Numbered from the stretch's first letter, positions 46,738-55,829 are shown. The stretch: DNA of 64,000 nt from Pseudomonadota bacterium (GCA_023412655.1 JAEYNH010000122.1:3710-67709); one strand, 5' to 3'. Made by a program: numbers and translations. Notes: generated from the sequence alone by a model not told the origin.

Positions 46738-47204
46738 CTCGGAAAGCGCCGGCGGGGCAGGACCCTACCCATATCGACATCACAGAGGTGCTGTCGCGGA
46801 TCCCGCACCGCTATCCGTTCCTGCTGGTGGACCGCTGCGAGGAATACAAGCCGAACGAGTCCATCGTCGGCATCAAGTGCGTATCCGTGAACGAGCCGTT
46901 TTTCCAGGGTCACTTCCCCGGCTATCCGGTGATGCCCGGCGTTCTGTTGATCGAGGCGATGGCGCAGACCGGCGCGGTGCTGATGTCCAAGTCGCTCGAG
47001 GTGGACACCGCCGGCAAGGCGATCTTCTTCATGTCGGCCGACAACTGCCGTTTCCGCTCGCCGGTGCGTCCGGGCGACGTGGTCCGTATGCCGGTCCGCG
47101 TCGTGCGCCACCGGGGCGACATCTTCAAGTTCGCCGGCCAAGCGATGGTGGACGGCAAGGTGGCGGCCGAATGCGAGTTCGCCGCCATGGTGGTGGAGAC
47201 CTGA
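46734..47204 (+). CDS. fabZ: 3-hydroxyacyl-[acyl-carrier-protein] dehydratase FabZ
   Basis: A 156-residue hot-dog-fold dehydratase of fatty-acid elongation. The catalytic region is FFQGHFPGYPVMPGVLLIEAMAQ (about 56-78), with the active His in GHFPG and Glu in LIEAMAQ. IPHRYPFLLVDR is at the N-terminal part. It balances fatty-acid supply against hydroxyacyl use by LpxA and LpxD, whose genes flank it. Confidence 0.97.
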   Translation: MTRKAPAGQDPTHIDITEVLSRIPHRYPFLLVDRCEEYKPNESIVGIKCVSVNEPFFQGHFPGYPVMPGVLLIEAMAQTGAVLMSKSLEVDTAGKAIFFMSADNCRFRSPVRPGDVVRMPVRVVRHRGDIFKFAGQAMVDGKVAAECEFAAMVVET

Positions 47205-47209
47205 ACGTC

Positions 47210-48007
47210 TTGGCTGGTCAGATCCATCCCACGGCCCTGATCGCCGACGGCGCCGAGCTCGCGGAAGACGTCAGCGTCGGCCCGTTCTGTGTCGTCGGGC
47301 CGAAAGTCCGCATCGGGCCCGGCACCCGCCTGCACTCCCACGTGGTGGTCGAGGGGCGCACCACGCTGGGGGCCGGCAATCAGGTCTATCCCTTCGCAGT
47401 GCTCGGCGGCCCGCCTCAGCACACCGCCTACAAGGGCGAAGACACCGAGCTGGTCGTCGGGGACGACAACGTCATCCGTGAGCACGCCACCATGAATATC
47501 GGCACCCCTCACGGCGGTGGCGTGACCCGGGTGGGCTCCAACGGCCTCTACATGATCGAGAGCCACGTCGGCCACGACTGCACCGTGGGCGACAACGTGA
47601 TCCTGACCAAGCAGGCGACCTTGGGCGGGCACTGCCACCTCGGTGACTTCGTGATTGTCGGCGGCCTCGCGGCCGTGCACCAGTTCACACGCGTGGGCCG
47701 CCACGCGATGATCGGCGGCCTGGCCGCCGTGGTGAAGGACGTGATCCCCTACGGCTCAGTGTGGGGCAACCACGCCCATCTTGAGGGACTGAACCTGGTG
47801 GGGCTGAAACGCCGCGGGTTCGACCGGGAGACGATCAACACCCTGCGCGCCGCATATCGCCTGCTGTTCGCCGACGAAGGCACCTTCCAGGAACGGCTCG
47901 GAGACACGGCCCAGACCTACGCGGACAGCCCCGAGGTGATGGAGATCATCGACTTCATCCGGGCCGACGCCGGCCGCCCCCTCTGCCTGCCGCAACGCGA
48001 AGTCTGA
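47210..48007 (+). CDS. lpxA: UDP-N-acetylglucosamine acyltransferase
   Basis: A 265-residue trimeric enzyme for the first step of lipid A synthesis. Hexapeptide beta-helix repeats begin IHPTALIADGAELAEDVSVGPFCVVG, and the catalytic His lies in YMIESHVGHDCTVGDNV (about 118-125). A C-terminal helical domain carries LKRRGFDRETINTLRAAYRLLF. TTG 47210 is the best start (MAGQIHPTAL), five bases after the fabZ stop; no ATG is available at this position. lpxI overlaps the stop by one base. Confidence 0.94.
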   Translation: MAGQIHPTALIADGAELAEDVSVGPFCVVGPKVRIGPGTRLHSHVVVEGRTTLGAGNQVYPFAVLGGPPQHTAYKGEDTELVVGDDNVIREHATMNIGTPHGGGVTRVGSNGLYMIESHVGHDCTVGDNVILTKQATLGGHCHLGDFVIVGGLAAVHQFTRVGRHAMIGGLAAVVKDVIPYGSVWGNHAHLEGLNLVGLKRRGFDRETINTLRAAYRLLFADEGTFQERLGDTAQTYADSPEVMEIIDFIRADAGRPLCLPQREV

Positions 48008-48846
48008 TGAAGAAGCTGGGGTTGATCGCCGGCGGCGGGGACCTGCCCGTCGAGATTGCGGAGCATTGCCAGCGCTCCGGCCGGCCGCTGTTCGTCATCC
48101 GGCTTAAGGGCTATGCGGCGACCGATCTGTCTCCCTATGCAGGGGCCGAAGTGGGGCTTGCCGAGGTGGGCAAGTGCATCAAGGCGCTGAAACGAGCCGG
48201 TTGCGAAGCGGTCTGCCTGGCCGGCATCGTGGCGCGCCCCGATTTCACGAGCCTCCTTCCCGACCTGCATGGCCTGAAGCTGCTGCCGAAGGCGATGGCC
48301 GCCGCCCGCCGTGGCGACGACGCCCTGCTACGCCTGCTCGTCGACGAGTTCGAGAAGGAAGGATTCGAGGTCGTCGGCGCGCACGAGGTGATGGACGACC
48401 TGTCGCTCCCGCTTGGCTACCTGGGTGCGCGCCGGGCCTCGGACGAGGACCTGCACGATGCCCAGCGCGCCCTAGAGGTCGCCCGGGCGGTGGGTCGCCT
48501 GGACGTGGGCCAGGCCGCCGTGGTGGCCAGCGGACTTGTCCTGGCTGTGGAGGCGCAGGAAGGCACCGACGCGATGCTCGCTCGAGTGGCCGCCTTGCCG
48601 CCGCATCTGAAGGGGGCGGCGGGCGCCGGCCGGGGGGTCCTCGCCAAGGCTCCGAAGCCGATCCAGGAAACCCGCATCGACCTGCCGACCATTGGCCTTG
48701 CCACTGTCGAGGGCGTCGCTCGGGCCGGCCTTGCCGGTATCGTGGGAGAGGCGGGGCGCCTGCTCGTCCTGGACCGTGACGCCGTGATCGCCCTCGCCGA
48801 GGAACTCGGCGTCTTCATCCTGGGTGTGGAGCCGGAGGCCGGATGA
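48007..48846 (+). CDS. lpxI: UDP-2,3-diacylglucosamine pyrophosphatase LpxI
   Basis: A 279-residue enzyme producing lipid X in lipid A synthesis, the alphaproteobacterial replacement for LpxH. It starts KKLGLIAGGGDLPVEIAEHCQ (GGG nucleotide-contacting loop). A C-terminal DUF1009 domain contains GAAGAGRGVLAKAPKPIQETRIDLPTIG. It was first characterised in Caulobacter crescentus. It is flanked by lpxA and lpxB with overlapping start/stop codons. Confidence 0.94.
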   Translation: MKKLGLIAGGGDLPVEIAEHCQRSGRPLFVIRLKGYAATDLSPYAGAEVGLAEVGKCIKALKRAGCEAVCLAGIVARPDFTSLLPDLHGLKLLPKAMAAARRGDDALLRLLVDEFEKEGFEVVGAHEVMDDLSLPLGYLGARRASDEDLHDAQRALEVARAVGRLDVGQAAVVASGLVLAVEAQEGTDAMLARVAALPPHLKGAAGAGRGVLAKAPKPIQETRIDLPTIGLATVEGVARAGLAGIVGEAGRLLVLDRDAVIALAEELGVFILGVEPEAG

Positions 48847-50018
48847 CGCCGAAACCGCTCACCGTCATGCTGGTCGCCGGTGAGGCCTCCGGTGATGACC
48901 GGGGAGCGGGGCTGATGCGTGCGCTCAAGGCGCGCCTTGGCGAGCGTGTCCGGTTCGTCGGGGTGGGCGGCGAGCGGATGCGGTCTGAGGGTATCGACAG
49001 TCCCTTCGACATCGCAGAGCTGTCGGTCCTGGGACTAGTGGAGGGCCTGAAGGCCTATCCCACGGTCGTGCGCCGGGTGCGGGACACCGCGGCGCTGGCC
49101 GAGCGCGAGAAGCCGGATATTGCGATCCTGATCGATTCCTGGGGCTTCACCCTGCGCGTGGCCAAGGCCCTGCGGAAGCTCTACCCCGATCTGCCGCTCG
49201 TGAAATATGTGGGCCCTCAGGTCTGGGCCTCGCGGCCGGGTCGATCGAAGACCACGGCGCAGGTCTATGACCACCTCCTGTCGATACACGCGTTCGATGC
49301 GCCCTATTTCGAGGCGGCAGGGCTGCCGGTCACCTTCGTGGGCAACGCGGCGCTGACCGCCGACTTCTCCCGCGCAGATCCCGAACGGCTCCGCGCGAGC
49401 ATCGGGGCCGCCGCCGGCGAGCCGATCCTGCTGGTCCTGCCGGGCAGCCGCCCTGGCGAGATCGACCGCGTACTGCCGCCCTTTGCGGTGGCGGTGGCCC
49501 GGCTCAAGGCCGAACGCCCCGGCCTGAATGTGGTTGTGCCCGCCGCCGACACCGTGGCCGCGATGGTGAAGGCGCAGGTGGCGGCCTGGCCGTTTGTCGC
49601 TCATGTCGTAGAGGGTGAGGATGCCCGACGAGACGCCATGAAGGCCGCGACCGTGGCCCTGGCCTGTTCCGGCACGGTGACAACCGAGCTGGCGCTGGCC
49701 GGCTGTCCCATGGTGGTGGCCTACCGTCTTGCGCCCCTGACCTACGCGATCCTTAAGCGACTGGTCCGCACGAAATACGTGACCCTGTTCAACATCGCCG
49801 CCCAGGATTTCGTCGCTCCGGAATTGATCCAGGACGCCTGCAACGGCCCAGCCCTGGCCCGAGAGGTGGCGTTGCGGCTCGACGATCCCGCGCTGCGTGC
49901 GGCGCAGGTCGACCGCCAGTATGAGGCGCTGGACCGCATGGGCCGTGGCGGCCCAGATCCGAACGTGGTCGCCGCCGAGGCGGTCATCCGTCTGCTGCCG
50001 GACCACTCCGCCGCCTGA
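48843..50018 (+). CDS. lpxB: Lipid-A-disaccharide synthase
   Basis: A 391-residue peripheral-membrane glycosyltransferase (GT-B fold) that joins lipid X to UDP-diacylglucosamine. The N-terminal LVAGEASGDDRGAGLMRAL and LIDSWGFTLRVAK are family hallmarks. VKYVGPQVWASRPGR and LLVLPGSRPGEIDRVLPPF follow, with LACSGTVTTELALAGCPMVVAYR in the UDP site. It is the last gene of the envelope cluster, followed by a strong bidirectional terminator. Confidence 0.95.
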   Translation: MTPKPLTVMLVAGEASGDDRGAGLMRALKARLGERVRFVGVGGERMRSEGIDSPFDIAELSVLGLVEGLKAYPTVVRRVRDTAALAEREKPDIAILIDSWGFTLRVAKALRKLYPDLPLVKYVGPQVWASRPGRSKTTAQVYDHLLSIHAFDAPYFEAAGLPVTFVGNAALTADFSRADPERLRASIGAAAGEPILLVLPGSRPGEIDRVLPPFAVAVARLKAERPGLNVVVPAADTVAAMVKAQVAAWPFVAHVVEGEDARRDAMKAATVALACSGTVTTELALAGCPMVVAYRLAPLTYAILKRLVRTKYVTLFNIAAQDFVAPELIQDACNGPALAREVALRLDDPALRAAQVDRQYEALDRMGRGGPDPNVVAAEAVIRLLPDHSAA

Positions 50019-50030
50019 GCCCCATAAGGA

Positions 50031-50061
50031 AAAGGCCGGACCCCGAAAGGTCCGGCCTTCT
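50031..50061. terminator. Bidirectional terminator between lpxB and gltA
   Basis: A perfect 11-bp stem, AAGGCCGGACC (50032-50042) with GGTCCGGCCTT (50049-50059), closes a 6-base loop. The minus strand continues with TTTTCC and the plus strand with TTC, so both converging transcripts can end here. Confidence 0.88.
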
Positions 50062-50084
50062 GCATTTGGTGACCGGCGCCTGGC

Positions 50085-51365
50085 TTAGCGCTTGTCGACC
50101 GGCACGTAATCCCGCCGGGGGGCGCCCGTGTAGAGCTGGCGCGGACGGCCGATCTTCTGGGACGGATCCTCGATCATTTCCTTCCACTGGGCGATCCAGC
50201 CCACGGTGCGGGCGAGGGCGAACAGCACCGTGAACATCTCCGGCGGGAAGCCGAGGGCGCGCAGGGTGATGCCCGAATAGAAGTCGACGTTCGGATAAAG
50301 CTTGCGCTGGATGAAGAACTCGTCGTTCAGCGCGATCTTTTCCAGCTCCATCGCCACCTTGAGCAGCGGGTCATTCTGGTGCCCCACGGCCGCCAGCACT
50401 TCGTGGCAGGTGGTCTGCATGACCTTCGCGCGCGGGTCGTAGTTCTTGTAGACCCGGTGGCCGAAGCCCATGAGCAGGCGCTCGCGGTTCTTCACGCCCT
50501 TCACGAAGTCCGGGATGTTCTCGACGGTCCCGATTTCCTTCAGCATGTTGAGCGCTTCTTCGTTCGCGCCGCCGTGCTTGGGGCCCCACAGCGAGGCGAT
50601 GCCCGCAGCGATACAGGCGAACGGATTGGCGCCCGACGAGCCGGCCAAACGCACCGTCGAGGTCGACGCGTTCTGCTCGTGGTCGGCGTGCAGGATGAAG
50701 ATCCGGTCCATGGCGCGGGTGAGGACCGGATTCGGCTTCCAGTCCTCAGCCGGGACCGAGAAGCACATGCGCAGGAAGTTTTCCGCGTAGGAGCAGTCGT
50801 TGCGCGGGTACACGAACGGCTGGCCCAGCGAGTACTTGTAGGCCCGCGCGGCGATGGTCGGGATCTTGGCGATCATGCGATGCGCCGAGATGATCCGCTG
50901 CTCCGGATCATCGATGTTGGTGCTGTCGTGGTAGAAGGCCGACAGGGCCCCGACCGCTCCGACCATGATGGCCATCGGGTGAGCATCCCGACGGAAGCCA
51001 TTGAAGAACCTATCGAACTGCTCGTGCAGCATGGTGTGATAGGTGATGTTGTGTTCGAAGTCGGCGTATTCGCTGGCGGTGGGCAGCTCGCCGTGCAGCA
51101 GCAGGTAGCAGACCTCGAGGAAGCTGGACTTCTCGGCCAACTGGTCGATCGGGTAGCCGCGGTGCAGCAGGATGCCCTGATCACCGTCGATGAAGGTGAT
51201 CTTGCTTTCGCACGAAGCGGTGGAGGTAAAGCCGGGGTCGTAGGTGAAGACGTCGGCGTCGCCGTAGAGCTTTCGGATGTCGACCACGTCCGGGCCGGCC
51301 GTGCCTTTCAGGACGGGGAGCTCGACGGTCTTGCCGCCGATACCGATCTTCGCCGTGTCGCCCAT
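50085..51365 (-). CDS. gltA: Citrate synthase (type II, hexameric)
   Basis: A 426-residue TCA-cycle enzyme condensing acetyl-CoA and oxaloacetate. Catalytic motifs are LWGPKHGGANEEALNML (substrate His) and LLMGFGHRVYKNYDPRA (signature with second His). The conserved Asp lies in the C-terminal domain near the LYPNVDFYSG region. The beta-rich N-terminal extension (about 1-50) is typical of NADH-sensitive Gram-negative enzymes. AAGGAG precedes ATG 51365. It is separated from gltX by a hairpin terminator. Confidence 0.96.
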   Translation of the reverse strand: MGDTAKIGIGGKTVELPVLKGTAGPDVVDIRKLYGDADVFTYDPGFTSTASCESKITFIDGDQGILLHRGYPIDQLAEKSSFLEVCYLLLHGELPTASEYADFEHNITYHTMLHEQFDRFFNGFRRDAHPMAIMVGAVGALSAFYHDSTNIDDPEQRIISAHRMIAKIPTIAARAYKYSLGQPFVYPRNDCSYAENFLRMCFSVPAEDWKPNPVLTRAMDRIFILHADHEQNASTSTVRLAGSSGANPFACIAAGIASLWGPKHGGANEEALNMLKEIGTVENIPDFVKGVKNRERLLMGFGHRVYKNYDPRAKVMQTTCHEVLAAVGHQNDPLLKVAMELEKIALNDEFFIQRKLYPNVDFYSGITLRALGFPPEMFTVLFALARTVGWIAQWKEMIEDPSQKIGRPRQLYTGAPRRDYVPVDKR

Positions 51366-51390
51366 GCGGACTCCTTTCGCGGATGCGAGA

Positions 51391-51412
51391 TAAAACGCTC
51401 GTTCGAGCGGCC
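51391..51412 (-). terminator. Hairpin terminator between gltX and gltA
   Basis: On the minus strand the palindrome CGCTCGAACGAGCG (51396-51409) is followed by TTTTATC. It can fold as a 5-bp stem with a GAAC loop and lies 14 bases beyond the gltX stop. The same palindrome lies about 30-45 bases upstream of gltA and could alternatively be a protein-binding site. Confidence 0.5.
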
Positions 51413-51422
51413 TTATAGCGCT

Positions 51423-52829
51423 TTACGCCGGGCGTGAAAGCGCATCGTCGAGACGGCCGAGAGTTTCCTCCCGGCTGAGAGCGGTCATGGCGCCGGCCAA
51501 ATCGGGAGCCGGGGCGCCTCCGGACAGGACGGCGCGCAGCTGCGGACCGAACTTGCCGATGCCGACACCCTCGCGCTCGGCGAAGGCGCGGATTTCGGCT
51601 TCCAGCGTGGGAACGTCCCAGTGGGAAAGCGCGCCAAGGGCCTCGCGCAGGCGCGTGAGCCGGCCGACCATCTCGTCAGTCATGGCGGCCCTAGCCTTCT
51701 CCGGCAGTTCGAGCGGCCGGCGCTTGAGGGCGAACACCACGGCGTCCGCCAGCTCCAGGACGGTCTTGGCCCCGTCGCGCACGAAAGGAATCGTGCGTTC
51801 AATCACCGCGATGTCCCCCGCCTCGAGCGCCCAGTCGCGGCTGGCCAGCACCTTTTCCACGAGAGCGGCAAGGCGCACGGGTTCGGCCTGGCGGATGTAG
51901 TGGTTGTTGAGGTGGTTCAGCTTGGCCCAGTCCAGCCGCGCCGGGGCGCTGATCACGTCGTAGATGTCGAACCACGCGATCGCCTGCTCGTCCGAGAAGA
52001 TCTCGTCGTCGCCATGGCCCCAGCCCAGCTTGGCCAGGTAGTTGCGCATGGTCTCGGGCAGGTAGCCCATGGCCTCGAAGTCGGTCACCGACTGGGCGCC
52101 GTGGCGCTTGGACAACTTCGCCCCGTCGGGGCCGTGGATCAGCGGTAGGTGGGCCCACACCGGCACCTCCCACCCCATGCCGTTGTAGATCAGCGTCTGG
52201 CGGGCCGCGTTGTTGAGGTGGTCGTCACCGCGGATGACGTGGGTGATGCCCATGTCGTGATCGTCCACCACCACGGCGAGATTGTAGGTCGGGGAGCCGT
52301 CGGTCCGGAGCAGGATCAGGTCGTCCAACTGGCGGTTCTGGAAGCGGACTTCTCCCTTTACCGCGTCCTGGACGATCGTCTCGCCTTCGAGCGGGCTCTT
52401 CAGGCGGACAACGAACGGGCGGTCCGGGGCGTCGTTCGGCGAAATGTCGCGCCAGGGCGAGCGGACCACACGGCCCTCGGCGCGCGCGAGTTCGCGCTCA
52501 GCCTCAAGTTCCTCGGGCGTCATGTAGTCACGATAGGCGGCGCCGCGCGCGAGCAGTTCGTCCACCACCTCGCGGTGCCGATCGGTCCGCCCGAATTGGA
52601 ACACGGGTTCCTCGTCGGCCTCCAGACCCAGCCACTTCAGGCCGTCGAAGATCACCTGTACGGCCGCATCGCTGGAGCGTTCGCGGTCGGTGTCCTCAAT
52701 GCGCAACAGGAAGGTTCCGCCGGTGTGCCGGGCGTAAAGCCAGTTGAAAAGCGCTGTTCTCGCCGTGCCAATGTGCATCATGCCGGTGGGCGAGGGGGCG
52801 ATGCGGGTGCGGACGGGGCGGTCTGCCAT
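51423..52829 (-). CDS. gltX: Glutamate--tRNA ligase
   Basis: A 468-residue class I synthetase. RIAPSPTGMMHIGTARTALFNWL (about 8-30) contains the HIGH-equivalent MHIG, and GAKLSKRHGAQ is the KMSKS equivalent. An all-helical anticodon-binding domain ends the protein. The frame extends to 52886, but ATG 52829 (MADRPVRTRIAPSPTG) gives the normal N terminus. Alphaproteobacteria often carry two GltX paralogues, one charging tRNA-Gln for amidation; which one this is cannot be told here. Its 5' end lies opposite the comEC start region. Confidence 0.94.
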   Translation of the reverse strand: MADRPVRTRIAPSPTGMMHIGTARTALFNWLYARHTGGTFLLRIEDTDRERSSDAAVQVIFDGLKWLGLEADEEPVFQFGRTDRHREVVDELLARGAAYRDYMTPEELEAERELARAEGRVVRSPWRDISPNDAPDRPFVVRLKSPLEGETIVQDAVKGEVRFQNRQLDDLILLRTDGSPTYNLAVVVDDHDMGITHVIRGDDHLNNAARQTLIYNGMGWEVPVWAHLPLIHGPDGAKLSKRHGAQSVTDFEAMGYLPETMRNYLAKLGWGHGDDEIFSDEQAIAWFDIYDVISAPARLDWAKLNHLNNHYIRQAEPVRLAALVEKVLASRDWALEAGDIAVIERTIPFVRDGAKTVLELADAVVFALKRRPLELPEKARAAMTDEMVGRLTRLREALGALSHWDVPTLEAEIRAFAEREGVGIGKFGPQLRAVLSGGAPAPDLAGAMTALSREETLGRLDDALSRPA

Positions 52830-55035
52830 AGAACTCGAGGGGTCTGGGGGTGCGGGCGCGGGCGCCGGGGCGGCGCCTCTTAGCACGCGGCCTCCCTCGG
52901 CTTCCAGTCTGCGACGGGCGGCAAATTGGCTGCGAGAGCAGGCGGAGGCCCAGGCCGATCGCTGGACCTTATGGACCCCGGTGGCGTTCGGCGCGGGCTG
53001 CGCCGTCTATTTCGGACTGCCGCGGGAGCCCCAGGCTTGGCTGGCCTGGGCGCTGATTGGGGCAGCCCTCGGCCTGCTCGTGACCTCCGGCCGCTGGGCG
53101 GGCGCCCGCACCACCATGGCCTTGCTGGCTCTGGCCGGCTTCGCCTTGGGCGGTTTCGGGATCGCCAAGCTGCGGACGCAGAGCGTCGCCGCCCCGGTGG
53201 CCTCGGTGGACGCCGAAGCCAGCGCGCGCCCTCACGTGGTGCAAGGTTGGGTGGTTGATGTGGCCGGGCCGGGGCAAGGCGGGCAGCGCCTGCTGATCGC
53301 GCCCGTGCGTGTGGATGCCCTGGCGCCCGAGGCGACACCGGTACGCATCCGCGTGACGCTTCGCCCGGGAACGCCCTTGCCGCGGCCGGGGGAGCCGATC
53401 CAACTCCTCGCCATCCTCAATCCGCCGCCTCCGCCCGCGAGCCCCGGCGCTTATGACTTCGCCCGTGACGCCTTCTTCGAGAGCGTCGGAGCGGTGGGGC
53501 TCGCCCTGCGTCCGCCGCAGGCCTGGACGCCGGAGGCTCCTGCGCCATGGCGCCTCAGACTCACCATGCGGATCAACGCCATCCGATGGGCCCTCACCGA
53601 ACGTATCGTGCAGACGCTGGGGCCCGAGACTGGCGGCCTCGCGGCGGCCATGACCACGGGCCATGAGGCCTATATCCCGCGCGAGCAGACCGAGAACCTG
53701 CGGGCCTCAGGGCTCGCCCACATCGTCTCCATCAGCGGCCTGCACATGGCCATCGTGGGCGGCTTCACATTCGCCGCCGCGCGGCTGGCGGTGGCGGCTT
53801 GGCCGTGGCTGGCGCTTCGGACCTCGGGCAAGAAGCTGGCGGCGCTTGTGGGGCTCGGCGCGGTCGGCGGCTACCTCGTGCTATCTGGCGCCCCGCCGCC
53901 GGCCGAGCGGGCGGCGATCACGGCGGCGGTGGCTTTCGCCGCCATCCTCGTGGACCGGCAGGCGATCAGCCTCCACGCTTTGGCTCTCGCGGCCATGGGC
54001 GTCCTCCTGCTGCAGCCGGAAGCGGTGACCGAGCCGGGTTTCCAGATGTCGTTCGCCGCCACGGCCGCCCTTGTGGCCCTGGCCGAGGCATGGCCGCAGC
54101 CGGTGCGGGAGATTTCCGCCCCTTGGTGGATCCGCTGGCCGCAGGCGGCCGCGACATGGATCGGCGCCAGCCTGGCGGTGAGCTTCGTCGCAGGCCTGGC
54201 CACCGGGCCGTTCGCGATCCAGCACTTCAACCGCGTCTCCACCTGGGGCCTGCTCGCAAACCTGGCGGTCGCGCCGATCTCGTCCTTCCTGCTGATGCCG
54301 GCGCTAGCGGTAGGGGCGGCGCTGTCGCCTCTGGGCCTGGGTCGTGCGCCGCTCGAGGTGGCGGGTTTCGCCATCGAGCTGATGAACCTGGTGGCGGCGA
54401 CGGCGGCGTCGGCGCCCATGGCCCAGTCGTTGATCCCCAGCGCGCCGGCGTGGACCCTGCCGGCCGCCTTCTTGGGCATCCTGATCGTCTGTCTCTGGCG
54501 CGGGCCGCTGCGCTGGCTGGGCCTGCCGCTGGCCCTGTCGGTCCTTTGGACGCCCCGGCCGCCGACGCCCGTTATCTGGATCAGCGCCGACGGCGCGGCT
54601 GTGGCCGTAAAAGAGGGGCGCGAGGCCGTGCTCCTGCGGCCAGACGTGAAGCTGTTTGGGGCCGAGCTTTGGGCCCGCCGACGCGGCCTGCAGCCGCTGG
54701 CGAGCGAGACAGAGCGGGACGCGCGGTTTGCCTGCGACCGCTGGAGCTGCGCCCCTGCCCAAGGAGCGCCGGTGCGGCTGGCGGCCGCCTGGAACCTGCG
54801 ACGGCCGCTCAAGGCCGGACGGCTGGAGCAGCTATGCGCGGGCGCCGAGGTGGTGGTCCTGCGGAACGATCAGCGTCCGGAGCGTTGCGAGGCCCCTCTG
54901 GTGCTGACGGGCGCAGACTTCCGCGCCGGCGGCTCTGCGGAGCTTTACCGGCGGGGCGACGGCGGCTGGCGCGTGGTCTGGGCCCAGGACCTGCGGGGCC
55001 ACCGGCCATGGACCTGGGGGTACGACCCGCGCTGA
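52801..55035 (+). CDS. comEC: ComEC/Rec2 family DNA-uptake channel protein
   Basis: A 744-residue inner-membrane protein expected to pass single-stranded DNA into the cytoplasm during natural transformation. An N-terminal helix pair leads to a periplasmic OB-like domain (DUF4131, about 110-205), then a competence domain with many helices. That domain has the hallmark GLAAAMTTGHEAYIPREQTENLRASGLAHIVSISGLHMAIVGG across about 279-321. The C-terminal region (about 590-744) is where a metallo-beta-lactamase domain would sit, but H-x-H-x-D-H is absent. ATG 52801 places the gene start 29 bases inside the divergent gltX. No better start is seen before the first helix. Confidence 0.85.
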   Translation: MRVRTGRSAIELEGSGGAGAGAGAAPLSTRPPSASSLRRAANWLREQAEAQADRWTLWTPVAFGAGCAVYFGLPREPQAWLAWALIGAALGLLVTSGRWAGARTTMALLALAGFALGGFGIAKLRTQSVAAPVASVDAEASARPHVVQGWVVDVAGPGQGGQRLLIAPVRVDALAPEATPVRIRVTLRPGTPLPRPGEPIQLLAILNPPPPPASPGAYDFARDAFFESVGAVGLALRPPQAWTPEAPAPWRLRLTMRINAIRWALTERIVQTLGPETGGLAAAMTTGHEAYIPREQTENLRASGLAHIVSISGLHMAIVGGFTFAAARLAVAAWPWLALRTSGKKLAALVGLGAVGGYLVLSGAPPPAERAAITAAVAFAAILVDRQAISLHALALAAMGVLLLQPEAVTEPGFQMSFAATAALVALAEAWPQPVREISAPWWIRWPQAAATWIGASLAVSFVAGLATGPFAIQHFNRVSTWGLLANLAVAPISSFLLMPALAVGAALSPLGLGRAPLEVAGFAIELMNLVAATAASAPMAQSLIPSAPAWTLPAAFLGILIVCLWRGPLRWLGLPLALSVLWTPRPPTPVIWISADGAAVAVKEGREAVLLRPDVKLFGAELWARRRGLQPLASETERDARFACDRWSCAPAQGAPVRLAAAWNLRRPLKAGRLEQLCAGAEVVVLRNDQRPERCEAPLVLTGADFRAGGSAELYRRGDGGWRVVWAQDLRGHRPWTWGYDPR

Positions 55036-55060
55036 GCTGGCGCTTCAAGCCCGCATACAT

Positions 55061-55090
55061 GAAAGCGCCCGCCACTGGCGTGACGGGCGT
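55061..55090 (-). terminator. Terminator of lexA
   Basis: On the minus strand an 11-base stem (55080-55090 with 55065-55075) with one end mismatch and one G-U pair closes a 4-base loop and is followed by TTTC. It lies between the converging comEC and lexA genes and mainly suits the lexA direction. Confidence 0.65.
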
Positions 55091-55124
55091 TCTCGCATTC
55101 CTTCGCCGCCGGGCGGCCTAGAGC

Positions 55125-55814
55125 CTAGTGATAGCGGCGGATCAGACCCACCAGGCGGCCCTGCACCGACACCTGATCCGGACCGAAGATGCGGGTCTCA
55201 TAGGCCGGGTTGGCGGCCTCCAGGGCGATGGAGGCGCCCTTTTTGCGTAGGCGCTTGAGGGTTGCCTCTTCGCCATTCACGAGGGCCACGACGATGTCCC
55301 CCGAGTTGGCGCTGTCGGTGCGGCGGATGACCACGAAGTCGCCGTCGAGGATGCCGGCGTTGATCATCGAATCGCCCTGGATCTCGAGGACGAAGTGTTC
55401 GCCGGCGCCCAGCATCGCCTCGGGTACCGGCAGGCGGTCGCGCTCCTGCTGGATAGCCTCGATCGGCGTGCCGGCGGCGATCTTGCCCAGGATCGGCAGT
55501 TCGCGGGTGTCGTTGGCGGCGACCGGCATGTCCTTGGCCGCGTCCACCAGTTGCGGCTTGAACGGCGCGCGCCCTTTGGGCGGGGCCGCGGCCGTGGCCT
55601 GCTGCGGCAGCCGGACCACCTCGAGCGCCCGGGCGCGATGCGGCAGGCGGCGGAGGAAGCCGCGCTCTTCCAGGGCCGTGATCAGGCGGTGGATGCCCGA
55701 CTTCGACGCCAGGTCGAGGGCTTCCTTCATCTCGTCGAACGACGGCGAGACGCCAGTTTCCTTGATCCGCTCGTGGATGAACATGAGCAGTTCATGCTGC
55801 TTGCGGGTGAGCAT
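55125..55814 (-). CDS. lexA: LexA repressor, SOS regulator
   Basis: A 229-residue repressor-protease. The N-terminal winged helix (MLTRKQHELLMFIHERI, then SGIHRLITALEERGFLRR) binds SOS operators. A variable linker follows. The C-terminal S24 peptidase has the self-cleavage bond Ala114-Gly115 (GKIAAGTPIEA), Ser149 (QGDSMINAG) and Lys187 (EEATLKRLR). RecA-DNA filaments trigger cleavage. The frame is open to 55883, but ATG 55814 gives the standard N terminus and the extension would run through the operators. It is transcribed apart from trpC, with its own LexA boxes upstream. Confidence 0.96.
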   Translation of the reverse strand: MLTRKQHELLMFIHERIKETGVSPSFDEMKEALDLASKSGIHRLITALEERGFLRRLPHRARALEVVRLPQQATAAAPPKGRAPFKPQLVDAAKDMPVAANDTRELPILGKIAAGTPIEAIQQERDRLPVPEAMLGAGEHFVLEIQGDSMINAGILDGDFVVIRRTDSANSGDIVVALVNGEEATLKRLRKKGASIALEAANPAYETRIFGPDQVSVQGRLVGLIRRYH

Positions 55815-55829
55815 CTCGGGCGACCTCTG

